This document shows, piece by piece, positions 53,051 to 62,697 of a DNA stretch of 64,000 nt (position 1 is the stretch's first letter; the number at the start of each line of letters is the position of its first letter). The DNA is from Rouxiella badensis. Lineage in GTDB: Bacteria > Pseudomonadota > Gammaproteobacteria > Enterobacterales > Enterobacteriaceae. The stretch spans positions 1-64,000 of the forward strand of contig NZ_MRWE01000013.1 of NCBI RefSeq assembly GCF_002093665.1, in the 5' to 3' direction. A model generated the notes under the pieces. It saw only the letters and a list, made by a program, of their open reading frames with translations. It did no database searches and was not told where the DNA came from. The translations under genes and the position numbers were made by a program.

Positions 53051-54703
53051 TTACTTTGGCGAAAGCCAGGTGTCATAAAGCTGGAAGCGCGACGACGCAT
53101 CGTAGCGGAAGCCGTGCACGTTATTGCCGGTAGCAATCACCGTCGCCAGCTCGACCAGTGGAATCGCGTCGCCGTCGGCAATCAGCCCCTTCGCCGCGTC
53201 GGTCACCAGTTGCTGACGCTTTTCGGTGTCCAGGGTCTGGCTCGACTGCTGAAGCGCGGTGTCAATCTGGTTCGCCCCGCGCTTGTTCACGTTGCGTCCC
53301 CCCGGACCGGCATCGAACACCGTACGCAGAACGTCCGGGTCAGAACGGGTCAGGTTATAGAACTCAGCCTCCTGTGCGCCGCTGGACTGACGGGCGATCA
53401 CTTGCCCTATCGGCGCCTTGTCAAGCTGCATATCGATTCCTACCTGCTTTAGCTGCTGCTGAACCAACTCGATAAACGGCGCAGACTGCCAGTAGGTCAG
53501 CGTAAAGCTCAGACGCTTGCCGTCCTTCACGCGCACACCGTCCGCCCCCACTTTCCAGCCGTCGTTGTCTAACAGACTCTTGGCCGCCTGCGGGTCATAC
53601 TTGAGCTGGCTCGAGAGGTTCTGATACAGCGGCGTCGTTTTCGCCAGCACAGAGCTGGCCGGTGCCTGATAGCGCGAAAGAATCGGTTGCAGCGCCGCGC
53701 GGTCAATCGCCAGATTCAGCGCCTGACGCACGTTAATGTCCGCCATCAGGGGTTTCGACTGATTCGGGAACAGGCTGTAGACCAGCCCCGGGTTAGTGCG
53801 GGCAATAATCGGTAATTTCTTGGCCAGAATCAGCGGTTCGTCCTGCGGCGTCACGCCTGCATTGAGGTCGAGCTGTCCCGAAACCAGGCTGCCAAAACGC
53901 ACGCCGGATTCGGGGATAACGCGATACTCGATGCCGTCGAGATAGCTGTCACCCTGATGCTTCGCCAGCGACGACGGCCATTTGTAGCCGCTACGACGGG
54001 TGATATCGACCTTCTGATTGTGCACAAAGGTCGAAAGCACGAACGGCCCAGTGCCGATAAGACCGCCCTGACAGCGCGCGTCCACCGTGGCTTTCACCGT
54101 CTGGGAAGCGAAGAACCCGAGGCTCATGGTCGAGGTCGCCTGCAGGAATTGGGCGTTCGGCTGCGCAAACACGACAGTGACGTGATTGGCGTCCGGGGTA
54201 TCGATTTCGGTGAGGCCCTTCAGATAGGTCGAGGCCAGCGAGGCGCGGGCACCCATGGCCACGATCGCTTGAAGATTATCCTTGACCGACTGGGCGTTAA
54301 AGGCGGTACCGTCGCTGAAGGTCACCCCGTCACGCAGGGTAAAACTGAAGCGGCGGTTGTCGTCGCTGACCTTCCAGTCGGTTGCCAGCCACGGCACAAT
54401 CTTGCCGGTGGCGGGGTCCTGATCGGTCAGTGAATCGGTTAACTGACGGCCAATATTGAGCGAATTGTTGTTGCCGACCTGCTGCGGATCGAGGCAGTTG
54501 GGGTCGGTGTCGATAGCCACGACCAGCGTACCGCCGCTGTGAGGCGTATCGGCGGCAGCTTTATGGTCGGCGGTCGCGGCCTGCGGTTTGTCACAGGCAG
54601 AAAGCGCGGTGGCGATCATCAGAGGAAAAACAAGCCGGCGCAGTCGCGCGCCGGTGGTAGTGTTCCCCGTTACAGCGGTATTGAAAGCAAAGCGTTCCTG
54701 CAC
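53051..54703 (-). CDS. ABC transporter substrate-binding lipoprotein (family 5)
   Basis: A 550-residue family 5 binding protein. The N-terminus has an arginine pair, then a hydrophobic stretch ending in the lipobox-like ALSAC, so it is probably a lipoprotein acylated at that cysteine (about residue 37). The start is a GTG at 54703 with AAGGA seven bases before it. Typical regions are WKVSDDNRRFSFTLRDGVTFSDGT and INVRQALNLAIDR. It follows the flavin monooxygenase gene by 18 bases, tying substrate import to that enzyme. Confidence 0.9.
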   Translation of the reverse strand: MQERFAFNTAVTGNTTTGARLRRLVFPLMIATALSACDKPQAATADHKAAADTPHSGGTLVVAIDTDPNCLDPQQVGNNNSLNIGRQLTDSLTDQDPATGKIVPWLATDWKVSDDNRRFSFTLRDGVTFSDGTAFNAQSVKDNLQAIVAMGARASLASTYLKGLTEIDTPDANHVTVVFAQPNAQFLQATSTMSLGFFASQTVKATVDARCQGGLIGTGPFVLSTFVHNQKVDITRRSGYKWPSSLAKHQGDSYLDGIEYRVIPESGVRFGSLVSGQLDLNAGVTPQDEPLILAKKLPIIARTNPGLVYSLFPNQSKPLMADINVRQALNLAIDRAALQPILSRYQAPASSVLAKTTPLYQNLSSQLKYDPQAAKSLLDNDGWKVGADGVRVKDGKRLSFTLTYWQSAPFIELVQQQLKQVGIDMQLDKAPIGQVIARQSSGAQEAEFYNLTRSDPDVLRTVFDAGPGGRNVNKRGANQIDTALQQSSQTLDTEKRQQLVTDAAKGLIADGDAIPLVELATVIATGNNVHGFRYDASSRFQLYDTWLSPK

Positions 54704-54721
54704 GTCCCTATCCTTTTTTAA

Positions 54722-56071
54722 TTATTTAGCCGCGACGTCTTCAGACTGATACGCCCTGCTTTTGTTGGCATAACGGTTGGTCTTGAAGGGGATATCCAAA
54801 CGTTCACGCAGCGTCTTCGCCTCGGTCGACGGATGCCAGTAGCCGCGTTCAGCCAGAATCGGCAGTACCAGACGCGTGACGTCATCAAGCGCCTCGGTCA
54901 GCACCGGCCCGCTGATGATAAAGCCCGTTGCGCCGCCCTCTTCGACCCAGCGAATAAAGGTGTCAGCCACCTGCTCCGGCGTACCGAAGAATTCGCCCTT
55001 CGGCAGCGTGGTGCGGAACGCTATGTCACGCAGCGTCAGGTTCTCTTCTTTAGCCAGGCGCTTTATCTGATCGGTTGTCGAACGGAAGGTGTTCTGTCCT
55101 AAATCGCCGACGTCTGGGAAAGGACCGTCCAGCGGATACTGCGAGAAGTCGTGGTGGTCAAAGAAACGTCCCAGATAGGCCAGCGCGTCGTCGACCGACA
55201 GCAGTGACAGCAGATACTGGTATTTGGCTTCGGCCTCTTCCTCGGTACGGCCAACGATAGGGCTGATGCCTGGGAAAATGCCCACCGGATGACGATGATT
55301 TTTAGCCACTTCCTGCTGTAGTTTAGTGCTGTACTCCTGCGCCTCTTCCAAAGTGCGCGCGTTGGTGAACACCGCATCGGCAGATTTACCCGCCAGCGCA
55401 ATCCCGGTGTCCGAAGCACCCGCCTGGAAGATAACCGGCTGTCCCTGCGGAGAGCGCTGAATGTTCAGCGGGCCAGCGACCGAGAAGAAACGTCCTTCGT
55501 GGTTCAGTTTGTGCAGCTTGGAGGCATCGAAGAACACGCCGCTTTCGCGATCGCGAGTGAAAGCATCGTCTTCCCACGAGTCCCACAGCCCCTGCACCAC
55601 GTTGATATATTCCTCGGCAATCTGGTAACGCAGCGAGTGCTCGGGATGGTCCTTGCCAAAGTTCTTGGCAGACCCTGCCAGCGGCGAGGTGACCACGTTC
55701 CAACCCGCGCGTCCCTGACTGATGTTGTCGATAGAGGCCAGCTGGCGCGCCACGGTGAAGGGGTCGCTGTATGAGGTAGAAATGGTGCCCGCCAGACCGA
55801 TATTCTGGGTCACCGACGCCAGCGCCGACAGCAGCGCAATAGGTTCGAAACGGTTGAGGAAGTGCGGCAGCGATTTTTCATTGATATGCAAACCGTCGGC
55901 GACAAAAAGGAAGTCGAAATTCGCTGCCTCGGCGCGCAGCGCCAGCTCTCTAAAGTAGGGGAAATTAACGCTGGCGTCGGCGGGTGCCTTCTCATGACGC
56001 CATGAATTCATATGCCCACCGGCACCGTGCAACATCAGGCCTAATTTAATACTTTTCTTTGATTGGCTCAT
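54722..56071 (-). CDS. LLM-class flavin monooxygenase (NtaA/SnaA/DszA type)
   Basis: A 449-residue FMN-dependent monooxygenase of the nitrilotriacetate/dibenzothiophene group. It has a TIM-barrel pattern with the FMN region LFVADGL, the [10 protein letters not shown] segment, the QAGAS motif, and [13 protein letters not shown] near the end. It needs FMNH2 from a separate reductase, not seen here. In Bacillus, YxeK and CmoO/YtmO of this class split carbon-sulfur bonds of N-acetylated S-modified cysteines. It heads the operon with a peptide-type ABC transporter and diverges from an amino-acid ABC transporter with an acetyltransferase. I chose the ATG at 56071 for its AGGA spacing. Confidence 0.9.
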   Translation of the reverse strand: MSQSKKSIKLGLMLHGAGGHMNSWRHEKAPADASVNFPYFRELALRAEAANFDFLFVADGLHINEKSLPHFLNRFEPIALLSALASVTQNIGLAGTISTSYSDPFTVARQLASIDNISQGRAGWNVVTSPLAGSAKNFGKDHPEHSLRYQIAEEYINVVQGLWDSWEDDAFTRDRESGVFFDASKLHKLNHEGRFFSVAGPLNIQRSPQGQPVIFQAGASDTGIALAGKSADAVFTNARTLEEAQEYSTKLQQEVAKNHRHPVGIFPGISPIVGRTEEEAEAKYQYLLSLLSVDDALAYLGRFFDHHDFSQYPLDGPFPDVGDLGQNTFRSTTDQIKRLAKEENLTLRDIAFRTTLPKGEFFGTPEQVADTFIRWVEEGGATGFIISGPVLTEALDDVTRLVLPILAERGYWHPSTEAKTLRERLDIPFKTNRYANKSRAYQSEDVAAK

Positions 56072-56331
56072 GGGAAGCATCCTTTATTACAGAGAGGTTT
56101 TATTTGATATTTCCATAAAACCCGGATCCCGCTAAATACAAAAACGTCCCATTAATTGCCACTATTTAGCTATAGATAATATCGGCCATTTTCCCTGGTT
56201 GTCTTTAATCCCTCCGCATTTCCACTTTATCAATTTGGATAGTCATTTTTGTTGTTTTACTTCGGGTTAAGCCTCGGGAATAGTGAAAATCAACAGCTCA
56301 ACGAGTTAAAAACACAGGATAAATAATAACA
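56072..56331. promoter_or_regulatory. Divergent promoter region of the sulfur-type operons
   Basis: This 260-base AT-rich region contains the promoters of both divergent operons. I could not identify a defined operator; CysB or Cbl sites, expected for a sulfur-starvation regulon, are too degenerate to call by eye. Confidence 0.4.
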
Positions 56332-57258
56332 ATGATGCACAGAGCCAAATTAACCGTCGTCGCCGCCTTATTAGGTATTTCATCGCTGGCCCACGCTGCC
56401 AATACCGGTATTGATCTCGTTGCCAACGAGAAGCCAATAGACACGCCTAAAAGCGCCGAAGCGGCAGCCAAAATACCGGCAAATTTTAAATTCGTGACGC
56501 CCGGTACGTTAACGGTCGCGATCGCCGTATTAGGCAGCTCCCCGCCGTTTGGTACTTACGCCAGAGACAACAAAACGATTATCGGCAGCGAAGCGGATAT
56601 CGCCCGCCTGGTTGCCGACGGCCTGGGCCTGAAGCTTAAGCTGGTGCCTTCTGCATGGGAAGACTGGCCGTTGGGCGTGACCTCCGGTAAATACGACGCC
56701 GCAATCTTCAACATAACCGTCACCAAAGAGCGTAAGGAAAAGTTCGACTTCGCCACTTATCGTCAGGACACGCTGGGCTTCTACGTGAAATCCACCAGCA
56801 GCATCACCTCGATAAAATCTGCGCCTGATATCGCCGGTAAACGCATTATTGTCGGCTCGGGCACCAATCAGGAAGCGGTGCTGCTGGCCTGGGACAAAGA
56901 GAATCAGGCTAAAGGGCTCAAGCCGTTTACGCCGATTTACGTGACCGACAACGCCGCGTCTTCGCTGGCGCTTCAGTCAGGCCGTGCCGACGCCACCTTT
57001 GGACCTAACGTCTCCGCCGCCTACCAGTCAAGGCTGACGGGCAACACCAAGCTGGTTGGCATCGTGCCGGGCGGTTGGCCGAAAACGGCCAATATCGCGG
57101 TCACCATCAAAAAAGGTAACGGACTGGTCAACGCGGTGCAGGCTTCTCTGAACAGCGCGATTGCCAGCGGCGCCTACATCAAGGTGCTGGACCGTTGGGC
57201 CGAAGCCTCTGAGAAAATCGATCACTCAGAGATTAATCCGCCGGGCCTCGGCGACTGA
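56332..57258 (+). CDS. Amino-acid ABC transporter substrate-binding protein (family 3)
   Basis: A 308-residue periplasmic binding protein with a Sec signal peptide (cleavage after AHA, about residue 22). Family 3 features include GSEADIARLVADGLGLKLKLVP, KYDAAIFNITVTKERKEKFDF and the SGRADATFGP stretch. It opens the operon binding protein-GNAT-permease-ATPase. The ligand is unknown; by context a modified cysteine is likely. Confidence 0.9.
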   Translation: MMHRAKLTVVAALLGISSLAHAANTGIDLVANEKPIDTPKSAEAAAKIPANFKFVTPGTLTVAIAVLGSSPPFGTYARDNKTIIGSEADIARLVADGLGLKLKLVPSAWEDWPLGVTSGKYDAAIFNITVTKERKEKFDFATYRQDTLGFYVKSTSSITSIKSAPDIAGKRIIVGSGTNQEAVLLAWDKENQAKGLKPFTPIYVTDNAASSLALQSGRADATFGPNVSAAYQSRLTGNTKLVGIVPGGWPKTANIAVTIKKGNGLVNAVQASLNSAIASGAYIKVLDRWAEASEKIDHSEINPPGLGD

Positions 57259-57273
57259 TTGAGGACATGACCT

Positions 57274-57822
57274 ATGAGCCAGGACAAGTTTATTCATACT
57301 CAAGCCGACAACCCGCTGATCGTGCCGATTATCGAGGGTCTGTTTGGTGAATACCGCGCACGCTACGGTGACTTTTTTAGCAACAATCAGGAAGTGGATC
57401 CACCGAGCCTGTATGCCGCGCCGGACGGCGTTTTTATTGTGCTACTGCGCGATGAGCGACCGATTGCGATGGGTGCCTACAAACGTTATGACGAGAACAC
57501 CGCCGAGCTGAAGCGCATCTGGACCGACTCGGCGCTGCGCCGTCAGGGGCTGGCGCAGAAGGTGGTGCAAGAGCTGGAGCGTCTGGCGCTGAATCAGGGC
57601 TATACGCGGGTGTTTCTGACCACCGGTTTCCGTCAGCCGGAAGCGGTAAAACTCTATCTGTCTCAAGGTTATGATCCACAGTTTGATATTACGTTGGACC
57701 GTGAAATATTTTCTAAACCGCCCTACGACGGCCGTCTGCGTTTCCTGAAGTCGCTAACGCCGACCGCTGCCGTAAAAGAGACCACGCTGGTCAAAGATTT
57801 GAAGGAAAAGGCCTATGACTGA
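57274..57822 (+). CDS. GNAT N-acetyltransferase
   Basis: A 182-residue acetyltransferase with the acetyl-CoA site RRQGLAQKVVQELE (about 89-102) and ELKRIWTD before it, then FLTTGFRQPEAVKLYLSQGY. It lies between the binding protein and permease genes of an amino-acid importer and overlaps the permease by eight bases. YxeL and SnaA in Bacillus are such enzymes, acetylating S-modified cysteines before oxidative cleavage; I infer the same role here. Confidence 0.85.
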   Translation: MSQDKFIHTQADNPLIVPIIEGLFGEYRARYGDFFSNNQEVDPPSLYAAPDGVFIVLLRDERPIAMGAYKRYDENTAELKRIWTDSALRRQGLAQKVVQELERLALNQGYTRVFLTTGFRQPEAVKLYLSQGYDPQFDITLDREIFSKPPYDGRLRFLKSLTPTAAVKETTLVKDLKEKAYD

Positions 57823-58729
57823 TTCAAGCCCGCGCCCTACTCCTTCTGCTCCGCTTAAGGTTGTTCCGGCTCGTTACCCCCTGCGCCTTCTCGGCGCAGT
57901 TTTCGCCCTGTTTATCCTGTTAGCCATCGTACAGTCGGTTGCCACCAACCCTCGCTGGGAATGGGCGGTATTCCGTCAGTGGTTCTTCAACCCGGTTATC
58001 CTTGAAGGTCTCGGCAGAACGCTGCTGCTGACGCTGCTCGGCACCGTATTTGGTATCATTTTTGGCACCCTTTTAGCCCTTGCGCGTTTATCAAAATCCT
58101 ATTTATTGAACTCACTGGCCTGGGCATACATCTGGCTGTTCCGCTCCCTGCCGCTGCTGCTGGTGCTGATTGTTCTCTATAACTTCTCTTACCTGTACGA
58201 CAACCTGTCGTTGGGTATTCCGTTTACCTCGATTGAGTTCTTTAAACACCCGACCGTTGACCTGCTGGACCAGTTCACCGTCGCGGTGATTGGCCTCTCC
58301 GCCGTGCAGTCAGCCTATACCGCCGAGATTATTCGCGGGGGCATCGTCGGCGTCGAGCAAGGCCAACATGAAGCCGCCGCCGCGCTGGGCCTGCCGGGGT
58401 ATCGTCGCACCTTCCGCATCATTCTGCCGCAGGCGCTGCGGGCGATTATCCCCACCGGTTTCAATGAAGTGATCGGTCTCGCGAAAGGCACGTCCATCGT
58501 GTATGTACTGGCGATGCCTGACCTGTTCTATACCGTACAAGTTCTGTATAACCGCTCGCAGCAGGTTATCCCGATGCTGATGGTCGCCACCGTCTGGTAT
58601 CTGGTCATCACTACCGTTCTGTCTGTGCTGCAGTATTACGTCGAGCGTTATTTCTCTCGCGGTGCAACGCGTCAGGTTGCGCCAACCCCGCTACAGCGTC
58701 TGCGCCTGTGGCGTACCGCAAAGCCTTAA
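57815..58729 (+). CDS. Amino-acid ABC transporter permease
   Basis: A 304-residue permease of the HisM/GlnP type. A long N-terminal cytosolic part and a first hydrophobic segment (about 22-45) precede the core, with the EAA loop QHEAAAALGLPGYRRTFRIILPQALR and the PLLLVLIVLYN segment. It is one of two partners needed; only one permease gene is present, so it probably acts as a homodimer. Confidence 0.9.
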   Translation: MTDSSPRPTPSAPLKVVPARYPLRLLGAVFALFILLAIVQSVATNPRWEWAVFRQWFFNPVILEGLGRTLLLTLLGTVFGIIFGTLLALARLSKSYLLNSLAWAYIWLFRSLPLLLVLIVLYNFSYLYDNLSLGIPFTSIEFFKHPTVDLLDQFTVAVIGLSAVQSAYTAEIIRGGIVGVEQGQHEAAAALGLPGYRRTFRIILPQALRAIIPTGFNEVIGLAKGTSIVYVLAMPDLFYTVQVLYNRSQQVIPMLMVATVWYLVITTVLSVLQYYVERYFSRGATRQVAPTPLQRLRLWRTAKP

Positions 58730-58744
58730 CTGGAGCGATGAACT

Positions 58745-59590
58745 ATGTCAGAAGCTTTTGATCTCTACGTGACGCGCCCCGGGCAGGCGGCGCCGGAAGC
58801 GGTGGCCACCCCGCGTACACGCACCCAGACCGCAGGCCGAATTGAAATCAGCAATCTCAGCAAATCTTTTGGGCTGCACAAGGCGCTGAACGACGTCAGC
58901 CTGACGATTGAGCCCGGCACGGTGACGGTGATCCTCGGCCCTTCCGGCTCGGGAAAATCGACCCTGCTGCGCACCATCAACCATCTTGAACGGGTTGATG
59001 AAGGCTTTATTCAGATAGACGGCGATTACGTCGGCTATCGTCGTAAAGGTGACAAGCTGTACGAGCTGAAGGAAAAAGCTATCCTCAAGCAGCGTATCCA
59101 CTGCGGCTATGTGTTCCAGAACTTTAACCTGTTCCCGCACATGACCGTGCTGGACAACATCATTGAAGCACCGATTGTCCACGGGCTGCTAAACCGTAAA
59201 CAGGCCATAGAGCGCGCCTATGAGCTGCTGGATACCGTGGGTCTGCGCGAAAAAGCTAACGCCTGGCCGCGCCACCTTTCCGGTGGGCAGCAGCAGCGTA
59301 TCGCCATCGCGCGTGCACTGGCGCTCAACCCGAAGGTGATGCTGTTTGATGAACCGACCTCGGCGCTGGATCCGGAGCTGGTCGGTGAAGTCTTGGACGT
59401 GATTAAAAAGTTGGCCGAATCTGGCGTTACCCTGGTGGTGGTCACTCATGAGATTGGCTTCGCGCGTCAGGTTGCCGACCGAGTGGTATTCATGGTGGAC
59501 GGTGCGGTGGTTGAAACCGGCAGCGCGTCTCAGGTGTTGGACAACCCGCGTCATCAGCGTACCCGCCGCTTCCTCGAAAAAGTGCTATAA
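58745..59590 (+). CDS. Amino-acid ABC transporter ATPase
   Basis: A 281-residue ATPase of the GlnQ/HisP type with Walker [11 protein letters not shown]-loop [16 protein letters not shown], signature LSGGQQQR and Walker [16 protein letters not shown] 30-residue N-terminal extension is unusual for the family. It is the last gene of the operon. No clear terminator follows. Confidence 0.92.
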   Translation: MSEAFDLYVTRPGQAAPEAVATPRTRTQTAGRIEISNLSKSFGLHKALNDVSLTIEPGTVTVILGPSGSGKSTLLRTINHLERVDEGFIQIDGDYVGYRRKGDKLYELKEKAILKQRIHCGYVFQNFNLFPHMTVLDNIIEAPIVHGLLNRKQAIERAYELLDTVGLREKANAWPRHLSGGQQQRIAIARALALNPKVMLFDEPTSALDPELVGEVLDVIKKLAESGVTLVVVTHEIGFARQVADRVVFMVDGAVVETGSASQVLDNPRHQRTRRFLEKVL

Positions 59591-59795
59591 ACCGCCGAAA
59601 TAAAGGGCGATCCAGGCAAGGCTCGATAATCGTTGAAGCCTGCCCTGGACGCCCTGCTAATAAGACAGTGCCGCTGACGCCGCCCCGCTATCCGCCTCTG
59701 CAGATGAACATCCAACGCGCCCAACGGCACCACCGCATCATAATAAATCATGCCGCCCTTCTCGATTGAAAAGTACACACTCGGTTACACAGGTA

Positions 59796-59820
59796 AACTG
59801 TACAGCTAAACTGCACAGTT
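59796..59820. promoter_or_regulatory. Dyad operator upstream of the MarR gene
   Basis: AACTGT (59796-59801) and ACAGTT (59815-59820) form a perfect inverted repeat across 13 bases, with near-repeats CTGTACAG and CTGCACAG inside. It lies 43 bases before the chosen MarR start and is a probable autoregulatory operator for the MarR/MFS unit. Confidence 0.55.
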
Positions 59821-59863
59821 CTACACTTTCATCATGTTAGTTACTCTGCTTAGAGATCCTACG

Positions 59864-60298
59864 ATGAATGAGTCCCTGCCCCTCAACGCGCTGGCCGCCG
59901 AACTGCGTATTTCTGCCGGAAAACTGGTCCGCAGAATGCGTGAACAGTCGCGCCCCGGTGATTTCACCACCTCGCAAAAGTCGGTGCTGTTGCGTATCGA
60001 CAGAGACGGCCCAGCGACGGTGTCGGCGCTGGCCCGTGCAGAAAGCGTGCGCCCGCAGTCAATGCGCATGACGGTGGCGGCATTGCAGACGTTGGGCGCA
60101 CTGAGCGGCAGCCCCGACCCCACCGATGGACGCCAGACCCTGGTTTCGCTGACCCCCGCTTTTCGTAAGAAGCTTAACGCCAGCCGCGCCGCAAAGGAGG
60201 ACTGGCTGGTACAGGCACTGCAACACCAGCTTACGGCCAGCGAACAGCAACAGCTGGCCGCTACGTTACAACTGATACAACGACTTGCTGACTACTGA
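59864..60298 (+). CDS. MarR-family transcriptional regulator
   Basis: A 144-residue MarR regulator with the winged HTH at about 45-100 (ATVSALARAESVRPQSMRMTVAALQTLGALSGSPDPTDGRQ), including the wing DPTDGRQ. It is followed by an MFS exporter gene 27 bases later, the usual regulator-pump pair. An ATG at 59834 is also in frame; the one at 59864 has a weak AGAG site and a typical family length. Confidence 0.87.
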   Translation: MNESLPLNALAAELRISAGKLVRRMREQSRPGDFTTSQKSVLLRIDRDGPATVSALARAESVRPQSMRMTVAALQTLGALSGSPDPTDGRQTLVSLTPAFRKKLNASRAAKEDWLVQALQHQLTASEQQQLAATLQLIQRLADY

Positions 60299-60325
60299 GT
60301 CATTACCTTCTTAGAGCGCTAAAAT

Positions 60326-61555
60326 ATGACCACCACTACAAAAGGCGTTTTCCGATCCCTACGGATCTTCAACTACCGCGTCTGGGCCGCTGGCGCGCTT
60401 ATCTCCAATATCGGTACCTGGATGCAGCGCACGGCGCAGGACTGGCTGGTACTGACCCAGCTCACCCACCACAACGCCTCGGCGGTGGGTATTGTCATGG
60501 CGTTGCAGTTTGGCCCGCAGATGCTGCTGCTGCCGTGGACCGGCTTTGCCGCCGACTATTTCAACCAACGCAAGATGCTGATGTTTACGCAGGCGACGAT
60601 GGGCGCATTGGCCATCGTACTGGGTATCATGACCGTCGCTGGGGTGGTGCAGCTGTGGCACGTTTATGTGTTCGCCTTTCTGTTCGGCTGCGTGTCGGCC
60701 TTCGATGCGCCGGTCAGGCAAACCTTCGTGGCCGAACTGGTGGGAGACGCCGACCTGTCGAACGCGGTGGCGCTCAACTCGACCTCATTCAACGCGGCGC
60801 GGATGGTGGGACCGGCGATTGCCGGACTGACTATCGCCTCGGTCGGGACCGGTTGGGCATTTATCGTTAACGGTATCAGCTTTATTGCGGTGCTGACCTC
60901 GCTGTCGCTGTTCCGCCTCGATGAGCTGCACCCCAACGCCCGCGCGGCGCGTAAAAAAGGCAGCTTCCTCGAAGGGTTTAGCTACGTCTGGGCGCGGCCC
61001 GACCTGAAGGCATCGATGATTATGCTGTTCCTGATTGGCACCTTCGGCCTTAATTACCCGATATTTCTTTCGACCATGGCGGTCAGCGTGTTCCATACCG
61101 ACGCACGAGGATACGGCATGCTCTCGACCTTTATGGCGATTGGGACTATCTCGGGTGCGCTGCTGGCGGCGGGACGGGACAAACCCAGGTTTAACCTGAT
61201 GATAGTCGGTGCTTCCTTTTTCGGCCTCGGCGGACTGCTTGCCGCCTTGGCTCCGACCTATTGGCTGTTCGCCGCTTCGCTCATTGTCATCGGCGTCGCG
61301 GCTCTGACTTTCATGAACACCAGCGGCAGCCTGATGCAGCTCTCGACCGAACCCGCGATGCGTGGCCGGGTGATGGCGCTACGCGTGGGCGTTGCGTTGG
61401 GAGGAACGCCGATTGGTGCGCCGATCGTCGGTTGGGTCGCCGACAACTTCGGGCCGCGCTGGTCGCTGGGAGTCGGCGCAGCAGCAGGCTTTCTTGCCGC
61501 GCTGGTTGGGCTTTACGCCATCATGCAGCAGAAGAAAAATCCGCAGCCGATTTAA
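60326..61555 (+). CDS. MFS efflux transporter (MFS_3 group)
   Basis: A 409-residue MFS protein with about twelve segments. Group signatures are MQRTAQDWLV near the N-terminus, GFAADYFNQRK (loop 2-3), FVAELVGDADLSNAVALNSTSFN and PAMRGRVMALR. It is co-transcribed with a MarR regulator, which suggests export of a toxic small molecule that relieves MarR repression. The compound is unknown. Confidence 0.9.
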   Translation: MTTTTKGVFRSLRIFNYRVWAAGALISNIGTWMQRTAQDWLVLTQLTHHNASAVGIVMALQFGPQMLLLPWTGFAADYFNQRKMLMFTQATMGALAIVLGIMTVAGVVQLWHVYVFAFLFGCVSAFDAPVRQTFVAELVGDADLSNAVALNSTSFNAARMVGPAIAGLTIASVGTGWAFIVNGISFIAVLTSLSLFRLDELHPNARAARKKGSFLEGFSYVWARPDLKASMIMLFLIGTFGLNYPIFLSTMAVSVFHTDARGYGMLSTFMAIGTISGALLAAGRDKPRFNLMIVGASFFGLGGLLAALAPTYWLFAASLIVIGVAALTFMNTSGSLMQLSTEPAMRGRVMALRVGVALGGTPIGAPIVGWVADNFGPRWSLGVGAAAGFLAALVGLYAIMQQKKNPQPI

Positions 61556-61577
61556 TGATTGCCCCGCAGAGCAGGCT

Positions 61578-62105
61578 CTATTGCAGCCACTTCCTTGACC
61601 GGTGCAGGCTGGCTCTGACCACCAGAATATGAAAGGGTTTTATCGCGGCAAGATAGGCGTGGCCGAGCAGGTTGTGGCAGTGAACCACGGTTGTCGCAAC
61701 CAGCTCATCGCCGTTGGGACCCTCGCGGCGAAATATCGACAGGCGAAAATCAAGATGATCGTCATCTTCGCCGAAAATAATCTCGCGTTCGGAACGGCTT
61801 AATACCCGGAAGAAGTCGATTTTTTCGGCCTGCTGCCCGTCTATTTCCGCTCGCAGCGTGCGCGTTGTCTTAAGACCAAAAGAGGCGGCTCCCTTATCGC
61901 GAAGGGCAAGCAATGCCTTGAACCACGGCGCAGGATGACCGAGCACCGCCTGTGCCAAGGCATTGATATCGCGGGTATCTTCAGGCAGCAGCTTGAGGGT
62001 AAAGGCATCGACCAGATTCGCACGCTGATAATACGGCGTCAGCTGGCTGTCGACGGGGGGTTTAGCCGATTTTATACGGCCTTCGCAAGACGGAAATAGC
62101 GCCAT
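61578..62105 (-). CDS. DUF2867 family protein
   Basis: A 175-residue protein matching DUF2867, with the pattern [35 protein letters not shown] and [20 protein letters not shown]. The fold is related to small-ligand-binding START-like proteins in general appearance, but the function is unknown. I chose the ATG at 62105 for its AGGGA spacing. It converges on the MFS gene. Confidence 0.82.
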   Translation of the reverse strand: MALFPSCEGRIKSAKPPVDSQLTPYYQRANLVDAFTLKLLPEDTRDINALAQAVLGHPAPWFKALLALRDKGAASFGLKTTRTLRAEIDGQQAEKIDFFRVLSRSEREIIFGEDDDHLDFRLSIFRREGPNGDELVATTVVHCHNLLGHAYLAAIKPFHILVVRASLHRSRKWLQ

Positions 62106-62210
62106 GATTCTCATCCCTAAAGAGTGAAAGAATTTCCTGTACAGGGATGAGATTAGCAGCTGTTAATGCGTTGACTGCGTTTTTATCGCATCCTTTAGTG
62201 TCAATAAATG

Positions 62211-62504
62211 CTACTGCGGGAAAATGCCCTTAAAGCTGGTTTTCTTGCGCGGTTCGGTCATTAGCGACGCCAGCGCATCGACGCAGGCGAGGTAATGCGG
62301 CGTTTTCTTGTGGGCGTTTACCGCCTCAATATCGCGATAGGCTTCGTAAACATAAAAGCGCGTTGGCACTTTTTCGTCCTGTAATACGTCAAATCGCAAA
62401 TTTCCCGCTTCCTGTAATGCACCAAGATGGTTCAACTCGAAGACGCGTAAAAACTCATCGACCTTATCGGCCTTAACGTTAATTTCAACCAGGGTGACTT
62501 CCAT
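62211..62504 (-). CDS. lsrG: Phospho-AI-2 isomerase/degradation protein LsrG
   Basis: A 97-residue ABM-fold protein closely matching E. coli LsrG ([49 protein letters not shown]). LsrG isomerises the phosphorylated AI-2 product so that LsrF can process it, lowering the internal signal. The second ATG (62504) fits the E. coli start and the AGGAG spacing. It stands alone, divergent from lsrK, whereas in E. coli it ends the lsrACDBFG operon. Confidence 0.93.
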   Translation of the reverse strand: MEVTLVEINVKADKVDEFLRVFELNHLGALQEAGNLRFDVLQDEKVPTRFYVYEAYRDIEAVNAHKKTPHYLACVDALASLMTEPRKKTSFKGIFPQ

Positions 62505-62697
62505 CATCCTCTCCTTTTGGCAGGCCTGGGTTTATTGATACCTGAAAGAGTTTAGCCGCTGTATCGCGCGGGCCGTGGACACATTAAAGGAAATGCAAGA
62601 CACATCACAATTAGCAAACTTTGCCGCTCAAATAATTGTTATCACAGCAAAACAGCGCCCACTATTAGTCTAGGTTTCCACTCAAGAGAGGATGAGT

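Noticed and set aside
59554..59778. 74-aa minus-strand ORF after the amino-acid ABC ATPase
   Set aside because: It overlaps the end of the ATPase gene, has no good ribosome site and an unlikely composition.
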